A stretch of 48,633 nt of DNA, taken from assembly GCA_937925925.1 (NCBI GenBank), contig CALANA010000044.1:1-48633 (forward strand), in the 5' to 3' direction. Below the pieces are notes generated by a model. The model had not been told where the DNA came from, did not search any database, and saw only the letters and a list, made by a program, of their open reading frames with translations. The first letter of the stretch is position 1, and each line of letters starts with the position of its first letter. This DNA comes from an uncultured Chloroflexales bacterium (GTDB lineage Bacteria > Chloroflexota > Chloroflexia > Chloroflexales > Chloroflexaceae). The translations under genes were made by a program, and so were the position numbers. Positions 15,324-23,309 of this stretch are shown here, piece after piece.

Positions 15324-15359
15324 GTTGTGTGCTGAGGATCTCAGGCACACTGTAATGGA

Positions 15360-15734
15360 CAGGACTTATGTGGTTGCTCGAAGCTCACGTTCCTTCGACT
15401 ACGCTCAGAGCTTGCCCTGAGCGCAGTCGAACGGGACAAGCTTTTTCGTCTGCGGCAGAGCAGTACTTGCTTTTGTTTTTCGCTCCACGCGGTCGCAGGC
15501 GAAACGGGTTCAGGCTGATCGGGCATATCATCGGATACGTTTCTTCCCCGCGATCGCAGGCGAAACGGACTGCTTCGACAGTATGTCTGATCAGACGTCG
15601 TTTCTTCCACACGGTCACAGGCGAAACCGGTCGGTGTATGACCTATCGCGTTCAAAAAATCTTGCACCCTTATTTCAACATTGCCTGAGTCACAGGCAAA
15701 ACCGGTCGGTGTATGACCTACCGCGTAACACCTG
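15360..15734. repeat. Family A element (A9) abutting rplS, with nested repeats
   Basis: Left end CAGGACTTATGTGGTTGCTC, right end TACCGCGTAACACCTG (inverted A terminus). It contains the repeat with GCGCAGTCGAACGGGACAAG also found in A8 and A10, and a direct repeat ACCGGTCGGTGTATGACCTA at 15629 and 15703. The right end stops about 10 bp before the rplS ribosome site. Confidence 0.65.
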
Positions 15735-15761
15735 TTCTATATAGAAAGGAGTACGACTCTC

Positions 15762-16112
15762 ATGTCACAGCAGATACTTGAAGAACTGGCACAACGTCAG
15801 TATAAAGCAGATATTCCTGAGTTTCGCGTGGGCGATACGGTGCGAGTAGGCGTCAAGGTGGTTGAAGGGAACCGGGAACGTATTCAGGAATTTGAGGGGG
15901 TCGTCATTCGTCGCCGTAGTGGTGGGATTAATGAGAATTTCACGGTGCGACGGATTGCCTCGCATGGAATCGGGGTAGAGCGCACGTTTTTGTTGCACGC
16001 GCCGCGTGTCGAGTCGATCAAGGTGATACGTCGGGGCAAGGTGCGTCGGGCCAAGTTATACTATCTGCGTGGGCGTACTGGCAAAGCAGCACGCATTAAA
16101 GAGCGACGGTAA
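15762..16112 (+). CDS. rplS: 50S ribosomal protein L19
   Basis: 116 aa, standard L19 length; a large-subunit protein at the interface with the small subunit. Landmarks: [47 protein letters not shown] and the C-terminal [18 protein letters not shown]. Start ATG 15762 is preceded by AAAGGAG. The usual neighbours trmD and rimM are absent; instead two repeat elements lie upstream and a methyltransferase plus rnhB downstream on the same strand. Confidence 0.97.
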   Translation: MSQQILEELAQRQYKADIPEFRVGDTVRVGVKVVEGNRERIQEFEGVVIRRRSGGINENFTVRRIASHGIGVERTFLLHAPRVESIKVIRRGKVRRAKLYYLRGRTGKAARIKERR

Positions 16113-16352
16113 AGTTGACCGTGCGAGCGGAAAGTGCAAAGCAGGTGTGCTGTAGCGCGTCCTTCCGAAGTATGGGCGGCCATTCCGCGTGTGGCCGACA
16201 ATAATGGCGCGGAGATGTGAATGTAGACATAGAGCTTTGCACCTTTGCTCCTACGCGTCTTTGCGTTAAACCAGGAAGCCATATGCTAGCGTGTGGACTC
16301 CTGGTGGTACTATGGTCGTTCGTCGGCAGGTTTTATGGCAAAAGGATAACCC

Positions 16353-17093
16353 ATGTCAACACGCCAACGTGCCAACGCCAACTACCTTGCAATGCTGTAT
16401 GCTGAATGCCGTCTCCGTTTTGTCCGCTGGGCGTTTGCCCGCTTCTATCGTGAGTTTGCCTGGAGCTACGATGGTGTAGCCTGGCTAGTTTCGCGTGGTC
16501 TGTGGCAACGCTGGACACTGGCGGCATTGCCGTATCTTGATGGCCGAGTATTGGAACTGGGCTGTGGCACGGGCTTTGTCCAGCATGCTCTGGCGTCCAC
16601 TTATGCTGGTCAGGTGGTGGGTATCGATGCCTCACCGCAGATGCTGGCGCTAACGCAACGCCGACTCTGGCGCACACGGTTGCATAGTCAACTATTGCGC
16701 ACCATCGCTCAGGCACTCCCCTTTCGTTCTGGTCAATTTGATAGTGTCCTGGCAACGTTTCCCAGTGAGTACATTCTTGATTCAGCGACACTGTGTGAGG
16801 TGCAACGGGTGCTTACCTCCACTGGACGGCTCGTCATTGTTGATGGGGCACAGTTTATGGTTGATGACGTGTATGTACGGGTGGTTGACCTGGCTTATCG
16901 CCTGACCTGGCAACGGCCAGTCAGAAATATACCAGACGATACGGCGTCCGCCTATTGCTCGTGGCTGAAAAAGGCTGGCTTTCCTACTGCGCACGTCTAT
17001 TGCGAGACGGTAGGCCCAAGCCAGGTTTTAGTTGTGGTTGGGCAGAAATCCAGCCCAGGCGATGGTGGGGTGGTTGCCAACAGAATACAGTGA
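16353..17093 (+). CDS. Class I SAM-dependent methyltransferase
   Basis: 246 aa. Motif [16 protein letters not shown] at about residues 66-80, then [11 protein letters not shown], and [20 protein letters not shown] and [12 protein letters not shown] as later motifs; this order fits the UbiE/Methyltransf_11 group. The first 50 residues are rich in aromatic and basic residues and may contact a membrane or RNA. Substrate unknown. Start ATG 16353 has AAAAGGA 8 nt upstream. rnhB starts 13 nt past its stop, so they form an operon. The gene start overlaps a CAACGTGCCAACG-type repeat. Confidence 0.85.
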   Translation: MSTRQRANANYLAMLYAECRLRFVRWAFARFYREFAWSYDGVAWLVSRGLWQRWTLAALPYLDGRVLELGCGTGFVQHALASTYAGQVVGIDASPQMLALTQRRLWRTRLHSQLLRTIAQALPFRSGQFDSVLATFPSEYILDSATLCEVQRVLTSTGRLVIVDGAQFMVDDVYVRVVDLAYRLTWQRPVRNIPDDTASAYCSWLKKAGFPTAHVYCETVGPSQVLVVVGQKSSPGDGGVVANRIQ

Positions 17094-17106
17094 AACAAGA
17101 GTGGCT

Positions 17107-17751
17107 ATGGCTCCCACGACGCAGTATGAATACGAACTATGCCGGGCAGGGTATCGCAGTATTGCGGGTATTGATGAAGCCGGGCGCGGTTGCTGGGCCG
17201 GGCCAGTTGTGGCAGCGGCAGTCGTGCTGCCACTTGCGGTAGTGACGCAACCGATGTGCCTGGCAGGAGTGGATGACTCAAAGCGTTTGAGCGCTCATCA
17301 GCGCGAGACAATGTATACACAGATTCATGCTGTGGCAACGGGTATTGGTCTAGGGGTGGTACCGGCCTATCTGATTGACACGATGGGGATTGTGCCCGCC
17401 ACACGGCTGGCAATGACGATTGCGTTGCTATCACTGCCATGCCAGGTTGATGCCCTGTTGATCGATGCGCTGGCGCTGATCGGAATCTCGCTCCTGCAGC
17501 GCTCGTTGATCAAGGGTGATGCCTCGTGTCTCTCAATTGCGGCGGCGTCGATTGTGGCAAAGGTGAGCCGCGATCATTTGCTGTATACTGCTGATAGCGC
17601 GTATCCAGGCTATGGATTTGCGCTACACAAAGGCTATGGTACAGCAGCCCATCAGCGAGCTTTGCGTATGTTGGGGCCATGCGCATTCCATCGGTGGACA
17701 TTCCGCCCCGTAACAACCCTGTGTTATCCTGAAGTGGATGCCCAGGAGTAA
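17107..17751 (+). CDS. rnhB: Ribonuclease HII
   Basis: 214 aa from ATG 17107 (AAGAG upstream). The enzyme removes ribonucleotides from [17 protein letters not shown] places catalytic Asp23 and Glu24; the third acidic residue lies in VDALLIDAL and the fourth in [21 protein letters not shown] is the C-terminal family signature. Shares a transcript with the upstream methyltransferase and overlaps the next gene by 14 nt, indicating translational coupling. Confidence 0.95.
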   Translation: MAPTTQYEYELCRAGYRSIAGIDEAGRGCWAGPVVAAAVVLPLAVVTQPMCLAGVDDSKRLSAHQRETMYTQIHAVATGIGLGVVPAYLIDTMGIVPATRLAMTIALLSLPCQVDALLIDALALIGISLLQRSLIKGDASCLSIAAASIVAKVSRDHLLYTADSAYPGYGFALHKGYGTAAHQRALRMLGPCAFHRWTFRPVTTLCYPEVDAQE

Positions 17752-18166
17752 GATAGTAACTCGATCCATGCAGTTGCATACCCATCTCTGGAGTTCTGCC
17801 CTCCTGTCTCTGACTATCTACCCCGGTCAGCCTGGCAAGGCAACCCTGACGACTCTGTCCGGTGTGCTGGTTGATCTGGATCATCTGGTACTATATATGG
17901 TGCGGAGTGGTGATTGGAGTATTGTAGGTGCCCTGTGCTATAACCGCTATCGCCACCAGAAGCGAGTTCCTGGCGACACTCGTCCTCGTTATGGCCCTCT
18001 ACGCTCGTGGGTACACCAACCCCTGCTGATATTGCCGCCACTGTGGTGGTTAGCCCGCCGCTATCGAGCGTTACAGCCGGTTGCATTAGGAGTAACATTG
18101 CATCTGACGCTCGATGGTATTGCTTCCGTATTGCTACGATCGTGCTGGTCGGCGGTTAGAAGTTGA
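17738..18166 (+). CDS. Small membrane protein, DUF457/YdjM-like putative metal-dependent hydrolase
   Basis: 142 aa. [16 protein letters not shown] near the N-terminus, [17 protein letters not shown] in the middle and [16 protein letters not shown] at the end repeat the pattern His... Asp-x-Asp-His ... His-x-x-x-Asp of the YdjM/DUF457 family. Two to three helices and a basic cytosolic loop ([16 protein letters not shown]). The start at 17738 overlaps rnhB by 14 nt; a later ATG at 17768 is the alternative. Function inferred only from motif pattern. Confidence 0.65.
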   Translation: MPRSKIVTRSMQLHTHLWSSALLSLTIYPGQPGKATLTTLSGVLVDLDHLVLYMVRSGDWSIVGALCYNRYRHQKRVPGDTRPRYGPLRSWVHQPLLILPPLWWLARRYRALQPVALGVTLHLTLDGIASVLLRSCWSAVRS

Positions 18167-18267
18167 TTGAGCGCGGTATAGAGCAGCTACGATAGAGCCT
18201 GTGATATACAAACATCACACGCTTTCTGGCTTATAGCCCATAATCTGTGGTACACTGCTGTTATATT

Positions 18268-18464
18268 CAGGAGTGATGCGGTTGTTCCAACACAACGTCT
18301 TTTTTGCCTCCGGTAGCATGGAAGAAAGTCATCTTTCGCTTCACAATTTCGCCGTAGCCGAAAATATGGAGCGAAAAACAAAAAAAGTACCGCTCTGCCG
18401 AAGGCGACCATGTGACGGCGTGGTCTTACATGTCATTCCTAAACATAAGATGACCGCGTACCTG
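18268..18464. repeat. Family A element (A3)
   Basis: Left end CAGGAGTGATGCGGTTGTTC, right end GACCGCGTACCTG (inverted). Inner left ACGTCTTTTTTGCCTCCGGT and inner right AAGTACCGCTCTGCCGAAGG are the conserved flanks of the family, around a stem with AATTTCGCC/GAAAATATGGAGCGAAA. Fills most of the 372-bp gene-free space before the next gene. Confidence 0.7.
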
Positions 18465-18538
18465 GGATCATAACCATTGGTTGCCAGCGTATATATGACA
18501 ACCAACGGGTGTAAGCTAGTCTAGACAGGTAAAAGTGA

Positions 18539-19048
18539 GTGTGGCCTATGGATATAGATAACGAAGAATCACTATCTGGCGAAGATCCAGCGACGGAACT
18601 GGCGCGTCTGGCGCAGGAGACGATCGAGTCTCAGTCTGAAACTATGGATCCAGTTCAGGCGCGTATACGCTGTCAACGGGTGATCGATCTGTATGCGCAG
18701 GGGGTTATTCAAGAGGCACGTGATAATTTTCACGCGGCATTGGTGTTACTGTATGGTGAGTTGCAGTCACATTATGATCTGGCGCGCATGTTTGCCCGCC
18801 GTGGTGCAGCGCTTGGTGATGCACGTTCGTGGACAGTACAGGCTATGGCCTGGGATCGCTTGCTGATTTTGCAAAGAAAGCCACAACGCTTTGGTACCCA
18901 GATTTTCAAAAAAGGTGGAACCTGGACTCTGGGTGACGTTGATCCGCATGTCAGCGATACGGAACGAGCTTTATACGCTGTGCCGCCACTGTTTGTTCAG
19001 CAACAGCGGGTAGAACAGCTTCAGCGCCAGGGAAACATCGAGGAGTAA
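18539..19048 (+). CDS. Helical soluble protein, DUF6624-like
   Basis: 169 aa from GTG 18539 (AGG 10 nt upstream); ATG 18548 is the alternative start. Mostly alpha-helical and acidic at the N-terminus. AMAWDRLLILQRKPQRFGTQ is the most telling stretch: DUF6624 proteins share a D-R-x-L...x-K-P-Q-x-Y/F-G-T-Q pattern. FHAALVLLYGELQSHYDLAR and ARRGAALGDARSW look like a TPR-like pair. Function unknown. Convergent with the MarR gene. Confidence 0.6.
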   Translation: MWPMDIDNEESLSGEDPATELARLAQETIESQSETMDPVQARIRCQRVIDLYAQGVIQEARDNFHAALVLLYGELQSHYDLARMFARRGAALGDARSWTVQAMAWDRLLILQRKPQRFGTQIFKKGGTWTLGDVDPHVSDTERALYAVPPLFVQQQRVEQLQRQGNIEE

Positions 19049-19178
19049 CCCTGGTTCGTGAAGGATGGCGCTGAAGTTATGCTGCACTCCATAGTCAGTC
19101 TGTGCTAAAGATCTCACCGGTGAATCGTGCATGGTGTTGTACACAATGGCAAGCTGTGACAACGATGGTTTCGACGAG

Positions 19179-19655
19179 TTATACATGACGTTCGATGTCT
19201 GGTGGATCTTGCAGAGCTTGATACAATGCCCGCAAGAGATCGCGAAGTTGCTGAACTTCTCGCTCAGAAAGGGAGCGCATACGACGACTGACGTTGGCAT
19301 GGTGATAGGGCCGAATACTGCGGAGCTTTTCGGCCCCGGCAGGGGTGAGACAAATCAAGCTGACGCGTCGATCCTGAGGATCGGGCCGACGCTCGACCAG
19401 ACCTTTGCTAATCAGTCGATCAACAATGCCGGTCAGATTGCTGTTGTCACACAACATACGCGCACTGATCTCGCTCAGGGGAATGCCCTCTGGAGTAGCG
19501 TGGTTAAGAATCGTGAACTGAGGGATAGTCAATCCTTCCCGGCGCAGATCGTAGCGGTTGTAGGTATCCATAATAGAGTTGACCTGCCGCAATAGCGTGT
19601 ACGCTTCAAGTTCTGGATCTGGTAGCTTCGGATCGATATGAACGGTGGTTGTCAT
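19179..19655 (-). CDS. MarR-family transcriptional regulator
   Basis: 158 aa from ATG 19655, preceded by AAGGA; a longer in-frame version lacks support. Winged helix: LTIPQFTILNHATPEGIPLS, EISARMLCDNSNLTGIVDRL (recognition helix) and LVERRPDPQDRRVSLICLT (wing), flanked by dimerisation helices at both ends. A consensus-like promoter and a TGTTAACA palindrome lie just upstream, consistent with autorepression. Neighbour on the right is a divergent membrane protein 290 bp away, a plausible target but not proven. Confidence 0.92.
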   Translation of the reverse strand: MTTTVHIDPKLPDPELEAYTLLRQVNSIMDTYNRYDLRREGLTIPQFTILNHATPEGIPLSEISARMLCDNSNLTGIVDRLISKGLVERRPDPQDRRVSLICLTPAGAEKLRSIRPYHHANVSRRMRSLSEREVQQLRDLLRALYQALQDPPDIERHV

Positions 19656-19699
19656 GTCTGGTCTTGTCCTTACGCAAGCTTTTAGCTTCTCAATGAATG

Positions 19700-19707
19700 T
19701 GTTAACA
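19700..19707. promoter_or_regulatory. Candidate MarR operator
   Basis: TGTTAACA is a perfect 8-bp palindrome within the longer imperfect dyad ATGTGTTAACATGCA (19697-19711). On the minus strand it begins right after the -10 box of the marR promoter, over the expected transcription start, which is where a self-repressing MarR protein would bind. Confidence 0.5.
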
Positions 19708-19710
19708 TGC

Positions 19711-19739
19711 AATGTAGCACGATGCACGCTTTGTGTCAA
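19711..19739 (-). promoter_or_regulatory. Sigma-70-type promoter of the MarR gene
   Basis: On the minus strand TTGACA, a 17-bp spacer and TACATT are found (-35 at 19734-19739, -10 at 19711-19716), about 50 bp before the start codon at 19655. The -35 hexamer is perfect. Confidence 0.65.
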
Positions 19740-19788
19740 TACTATGCACAGAAGATGCGCTCTTCTGGCTACGATGTGGAACGAAGAA

Positions 19789-19922
19789 GAAGCTGTCTGA
19801 ACAGGGAGAGTGTGCGAGGCCAGGCCTCGTCCATTTTTCCCTGCCCGCCGCTACGCGGCGGGCAGCAATAGGGTTTTGGGAGGGCACAACGCTCCAAACC
19901 TCCCCTTTTCAGACAAGCTCTA
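19789..19922. repeat. Family G inverted-repeat element
   Basis: Termini AGCTGTCTGAACAGGGAG and CTCCCCTTTTCAGACAAGCT are near-complementary; inside is GCCCGCCGCTACGCGGCGGGC, split as GCCCGCCG/CGGCGGGC, a strong hairpin. Lies between marR and the membrane protein gene, in the leader of the latter. Only one complete copy is present in the window. Confidence 0.6.
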
Positions 19923-19945
19923 GGTCTGTGGAGCATACGGTGACT

Positions 19946-20794
19946 ATGTCCCCTTTTCCTCGGTATGATCGGGTAGTATCCCTGGTTATGATCGTTGTAC
20001 TCGGTCTGGCAGTCATATTATGGATTGATATCAATCCCAATATTCTGCGGGCGCGTCTTGGTGGTGATCTACCGCCCGTGACGGTTTCCTGGGTATTGAT
20101 AGCGGCGCTCGTGGTTATTGCCAGTGCTGGTACCGATCTTCTGGTGCGTTCGCATCCACAGATGCAAGCCCGTACCCTGCCAACACTTCATCTGCCGTTT
20201 GCCTCACTTGAGGTGGTGCCAGGATTCTGGATTTTGCCTTCGTTTTCCATTATTGGCTCATTTGCCTTTTTTCGTCTGTTCAGTCCAGGGTTACCAGGGG
20301 CGGCGTTTGTGCTGGCATTAATTGCGGCGGGCGGTTTATTGTTGACGGTGCTGGTGGCCCAACATTATACACTTGACCGTCATGCCGATGTCAGTCAGCG
20401 GGCACGGTTAGTCTTGCAGATTATTACGTATCTGCTGGCTTTTGCGTGTTTCAGCGCTGTGTATGCGACCGGTTTTCGGACGTTGTATGGTGCCGCCTTG
20501 ATTGGTGCGGCCGGCACGTTCCTGGCGTATGAACTTCTGCGCTGGACACCCGGTCGAGGTCTGATCCGATTGGCACTGATTATCGGGTTGGTGATGGGCG
20601 AGGTTCTCTGGCCCTTGAATTACTGGCCGGCACCGTTTCTGCTAGGGGGGACGCTGTTGTTGATTATTTTCTACATGATCAGCAGTATGCTGGTACACTA
20701 TCTGGCGGGAACCTTCCAACGCCGCTTGCTGATCGAATATGGCGTGTTGAGCAGCGGATTGCTGGCGGTGGTCATCTATGCCACGTTTCGGTAG
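19946..20794 (+). CDS. Polytopic membrane protein, unknown
   Basis: 282 aa from ATG 19946; an in-frame extension to 19733 would translate through the G repeat and is rejected. About eight hydrophobic helices: VVSLVMIVVLGLAVILWI, WVLIAALVVIASAG, FWILPSFSIIGSFAFF, AAFVLALIAAGGLLLTVLVA, LVLQIITYLLAFACFSAVYA, LYGAALIGAAGTFLAYELL, LALIIGLVMGEVLWPLNYW, LLLIIFYMISSMLVHYLAG, plus a short C-terminal hydrophobic strand. No catalytic motif or transporter signature was recognised. Could be a DUF5656-like Chloroflexota protein; that is a guess. Confidence 0.7.
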   Translation: MSPFPRYDRVVSLVMIVVLGLAVILWIDINPNILRARLGGDLPPVTVSWVLIAALVVIASAGTDLLVRSHPQMQARTLPTLHLPFASLEVVPGFWILPSFSIIGSFAFFRLFSPGLPGAAFVLALIAAGGLLLTVLVAQHYTLDRHADVSQRARLVLQIITYLLAFACFSAVYATGFRTLYGAALIGAAGTFLAYELLRWTPGRGLIRLALIIGLVMGEVLWPLNYWPAPFLLGGTLLLIIFYMISSMLVHYLAGTFQRRLLIEYGVLSSGLLAVVIYATFR

Positions 20795-20892
20795 TCATGC
20801 CAGGTTTTTCCTACGATACCGGCAACCGGTGCGCCGCCTTCACCTGACGCTTCCGCGTCCGTGTACACCGGAACGTGTAAGCTCTGTAAATG

Positions 20893-21240
20893 ACACGAGT
20901 TACACGGTTGTTCAAATAAAACGTCTTTTTCGCCTGCGACAGGGTGGAAGAAACACTCTTCTCCCTTCAATTTTCGCCTTAGACGAAAATTGGAGGGAAA
21001 ACAGAAAATGTACCGTGTCATGCCGTTTTGACGTGACCCTTCCGCACGGTCGTGCCCCCACGCGCCTGCGGCGCGGCGGGGGTGCGGAGGCTGCAGGGGG
21101 GGCGGCGGCGGAGCGTTGCACATGCAACGCCCCTCTGCCCTGCAACAGCTCGTGCCAGAGGCAGGCACGTTGGCGTATGTGCAAGCGTCAGACGGACTAA
21201 CGTATGCGAAAGGTCGCAGTCACATTGGTATAACTCGTGT
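20893..21240. repeat. Family A element (A4) interrupted by an H element
   Basis: Outer ends ACACGAGTTACACGGTTGTT and, inverted, TAACTCGTGT. The left half has the family order (ACGTCTTTTTCGCCTGCGAC, then the stem CAATTTTCG/CGAAAATTG, then ATGTACCGTGTCA), after which an H element (21020-21230) follows and only the last 10 bp of the A terminus resume. This order indicates H inserted into A. Confidence 0.6.
21020..21230. repeat. Family H element (H2) nested in A4
   Basis: Left end CCGTTTTGACGTGACCCTTC, right end AGGTCGCAGTCACATTGGTA, both matching H1 in inverted order. The interior carries GCGTTGCACATGCAACGC (21113-21130), an interrupted version of the TGCATGCA palindrome of H1. The left outer bases have drifted. 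Confidence 0.6.
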
Positions 21241-21249
21241 ACATGATTC

Positions 21250-21330
21250 GTAAAAACGGGAGACCAGACTTGAGCCTGGGTAGTGCTTCGTCCAGGCTTG
21301 AGCCTGGCCTCTCGTTTACCATTGGGATAG
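21250..21330. repeat. Degenerate family C copy (C5)
   Basis: Two GAGCCTGG/CCAGGCTTGAGCCTGG-like hairpins (ACTTGAGCCTGG and CCAGGCTTGAGCCTGG) separated by TAGTGCTTCGT, followed by ATTGGGATAGGCGT. It corresponds to CCCGGCTTTAGCCGGG with GAGC replacing TAGC, immediately upstream of the tsaC ribosome site. Confidence 0.5.
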
Positions 21331-21360
21331 GCGTGCCATATGATAAGAGGGAGTACGATC

Positions 21361-22437
21361 GTGCCTGAGCGTATTTACACCCACATCCTGGCTGTCAATC
21401 CAGAGCATCCCGATCCCGACTGCATCGATCGAGCGGCGCAAGCGCTGCGCCAGGGCCAACTGGTGGCATTCCCGACCGAAACGGTGTATGGATTGGGGGC
21501 GCATGCGGGTGATGTAGCAGCGGTGCGCCGTGTTTTTGAGGTAAAGCGGCGGCCAGCCAGCGATCCGCTCATTGTGCATATTGCCGATACCTCACAATTG
21601 ACCGACATTGCCTGTAACATCCCTGACCTGGCCTGGCAGTTAGTACAGCACTTCTGGCCGGGGCCGTTAACGCTGGTACTGCCTCGGCATGAGCGTATTG
21701 TCGCTGAGGTCTCGGCGGGATTGACCACGGTTGCCGTGCGGATGCCGCAACATCCGGTTGCGCATGCATTGTTGCGTGCCGCTTGTGTGCCGATCGCTGC
21801 CCCCAGTGCCAATTTGTTTGCTCGTCCCAGCCCCACCACGGCGCAGCATGTATTGGAGGATCTAGCGGGACAGATTGAACTGGTCATTGATGCTGGCGCA
21901 ACTACCATTGGCGTGGAGTCGACGGTGGTCGATCTAACGGGTGCGGTACCGGTGGTGCTGCGACCAGGGGGCATTACGTTGGAAGCTTTGCGTGCGATTG
22001 TCCCCGGATTGGCATGGCAAGCACGGCAGGTCAAGCTTGATCATGCTACGGGTGTGGCTGCGCCCGGTATGTTTGCCCGCCACTACGCGCCCAGGGCAGA
22101 GTTGCTGCTATTTGTAGGGGAGTCTGAAGCCGTCGTAGCGCAGATGTACGCGACTGGTCAGCGCCTTACTGCCGAACAAAAGCAGGTTGGGATACTCGCA
22201 CCAGCAGAGGAACTGGCAGACTTTGCGGATATAGCGGTTCACTGTGTATCGCTTGGCAGTCGTTCGGATCTGACAGAGATTGCCGCCCATCTGTTTGCTG
22301 GCATGCGTGAATTGGATCGCCGGGGCGTAGATGTAATCCTGGTGCGCAGCTTTGATCAGAGTGGATTGGGGTTGGCTATCTGGGATCGGTTGTTGCGGGC
22401 AACTGAAGGCAAGTTCATTCGTGTCGCTGCAGGTTGA
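21361..22437 (+). CDS. tsaC: Threonylcarbamoyl-AMP synthase, Sua5 type
   Basis: 358 aa from GTG 21361, selected because AGAGGGAG stands 7 nt upstream; the in-frame ATG at 21340 has none. The enzyme makes threonylcarbamoyl-AMP from Thr, bicarbonate and ATP for t6A37 of ANN-decoding tRNAs. The YrdC domain spans about residues 15-200: VAFPTETVYGLGAHAG, VKRRPASDPLIVHI, APSANLFARPSPTTAQHV and GVESTVVDL. Residues about 235-350 form the extra C-terminal Sua5 domain, with APGMFARHYAPRAEL at the linker that closes the active site. Single gene; tsaB, tsaD and tsaE are not nearby. Confidence 0.93.
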   Translation: MPERIYTHILAVNPEHPDPDCIDRAAQALRQGQLVAFPTETVYGLGAHAGDVAAVRRVFEVKRRPASDPLIVHIADTSQLTDIACNIPDLAWQLVQHFWPGPLTLVLPRHERIVAEVSAGLTTVAVRMPQHPVAHALLRAACVPIAAPSANLFARPSPTTAQHVLEDLAGQIELVIDAGATTIGVESTVVDLTGAVPVVLRPGGITLEALRAIVPGLAWQARQVKLDHATGVAAPGMFARHYAPRAELLLFVGESEAVVAQMYATGQRLTAEQKQVGILAPAEELADFADIAVHCVSLGSRSDLTEIAAHLFAGMRELDRRGVDVILVRSFDQSGLGLAIWDRLLRATEGKFIRVAAG

Positions 22438-22546
22438 ACTAGTTGTGTCGGCTAGCAATATATGACAGGGGCGCATTCCCATCATGCTCGGCATCTATGG
22501 GTAGGCCCCTGGTATATATCAGGCTGTGTGCTGGCTATCATCGGCG

Positions 22547-22711
22547 TTATGCAGCCTCACGAAAGTACTGACCGCTCATAAGTTCAAAGACCAGTTGATC
22601 CAGTGTGATCTCGGCTTCCTGGTAGGTGCGCGCAAATCCAACCAGTTCGTTATCCAGATACATGGCGAAGTCGCGCGTCTCAGGATCATAGACAATTTCT
22701 TTGCGATACAT
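22547..22711 (-). CDS. Small conserved-looking protein, 54 aa
   Basis: Start ATG 22711 with GGAAAGG upstream. The peptide is MYRKEIVYDPETRDFAMYLD followed by NELVGFARTYQEAEITLDQL and VFELMSGQYFREAA: a beta-hairpin (EIVYDPETRDFAMYLDNELVG cut at 20) and one helix. The compact, polar, well-punctuated sequence looks like a genuine small protein rather than chance. Function unknown; no partner gene adjoins. Convergent with tsaC. Confidence 0.6.
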   Translation of the reverse strand: MYRKEIVYDPETRDFAMYLDNELVGFARTYQEAEITLDQLVFELMSGQYFREAA

Positions 22712-22818
22712 ATTCGTTAACCTTTCCCGGAATGACTTCGGCATACCATCAAGTATTGTCGTCTTATGGAATTATAGCACACGTGTTCTTTTCTGGCAAG
22801 TCCTTATCCGTAGATATC

Positions 22819-23089
22819 TGTTCACACTTGGGGGAGAGCTTCTGTTGTCAGCATTCATCTTGCTCCTGGGAGCGCAGGCGTCCCGCCCGCGTTGTTCCGC
22901 CCGCGTTGCCTCTTCGTCGAGGGCAAGATGCCCTCGCTTCCAGGCGTACTCACTGCCCGCCATCGTGCGTGGGAGCGCGGGCGTCCTGCCCGCCCGCATG
23001 GTGCGCCTGGGAGCAAGGACGGGACGCCTTCATCGCGTAGCAGAGGGCAAGATGCCCTCGCTCCCAGGAAAAAAGTGAACATGTACTAT
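22819..23089. repeat. Family B inverted-repeat element (B3), long copy
   Basis: Ends ATCTGTTCACACTTGGGGGA and AAAAGTGAACATGTACTATT. Inside are three successive hairpin modules: GGGCAAGATGCCC-type cores near 22921 and 23044, and repeated GGGAGCGCGGGCGTCCTGCC-like pieces. Apparently a B element enlarged by internal duplication. The 598-bp space up to the next gene has no supported coding region. Confidence 0.7.
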
Positions 23090-23309
23090 TACCCGTGATA
23101 GACTGGTAACAGACTGGTAATGATTAAACGCGATAATGAGGGGTGTCATAGCGCACAGCTTCGCCGCCCATGCATATATGATTCGGGTCGGCCGATCAGC
23201 GTGACATTTCGCTCGCGTTCTGCAAAGCTGCGGGATATACTACGTTCTAATAATGTCGGCCTGCACAGGGCGGCCGTAAACCTTGTATGTGATAGTAAGG
23301 AGTACCACA

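Noticed and set aside
19733-19945. N-terminal extension of the polytopic membrane protein
   Set aside because: It would translate the G-family repeat; the downstream ATG 19946 begins directly before the first helix.
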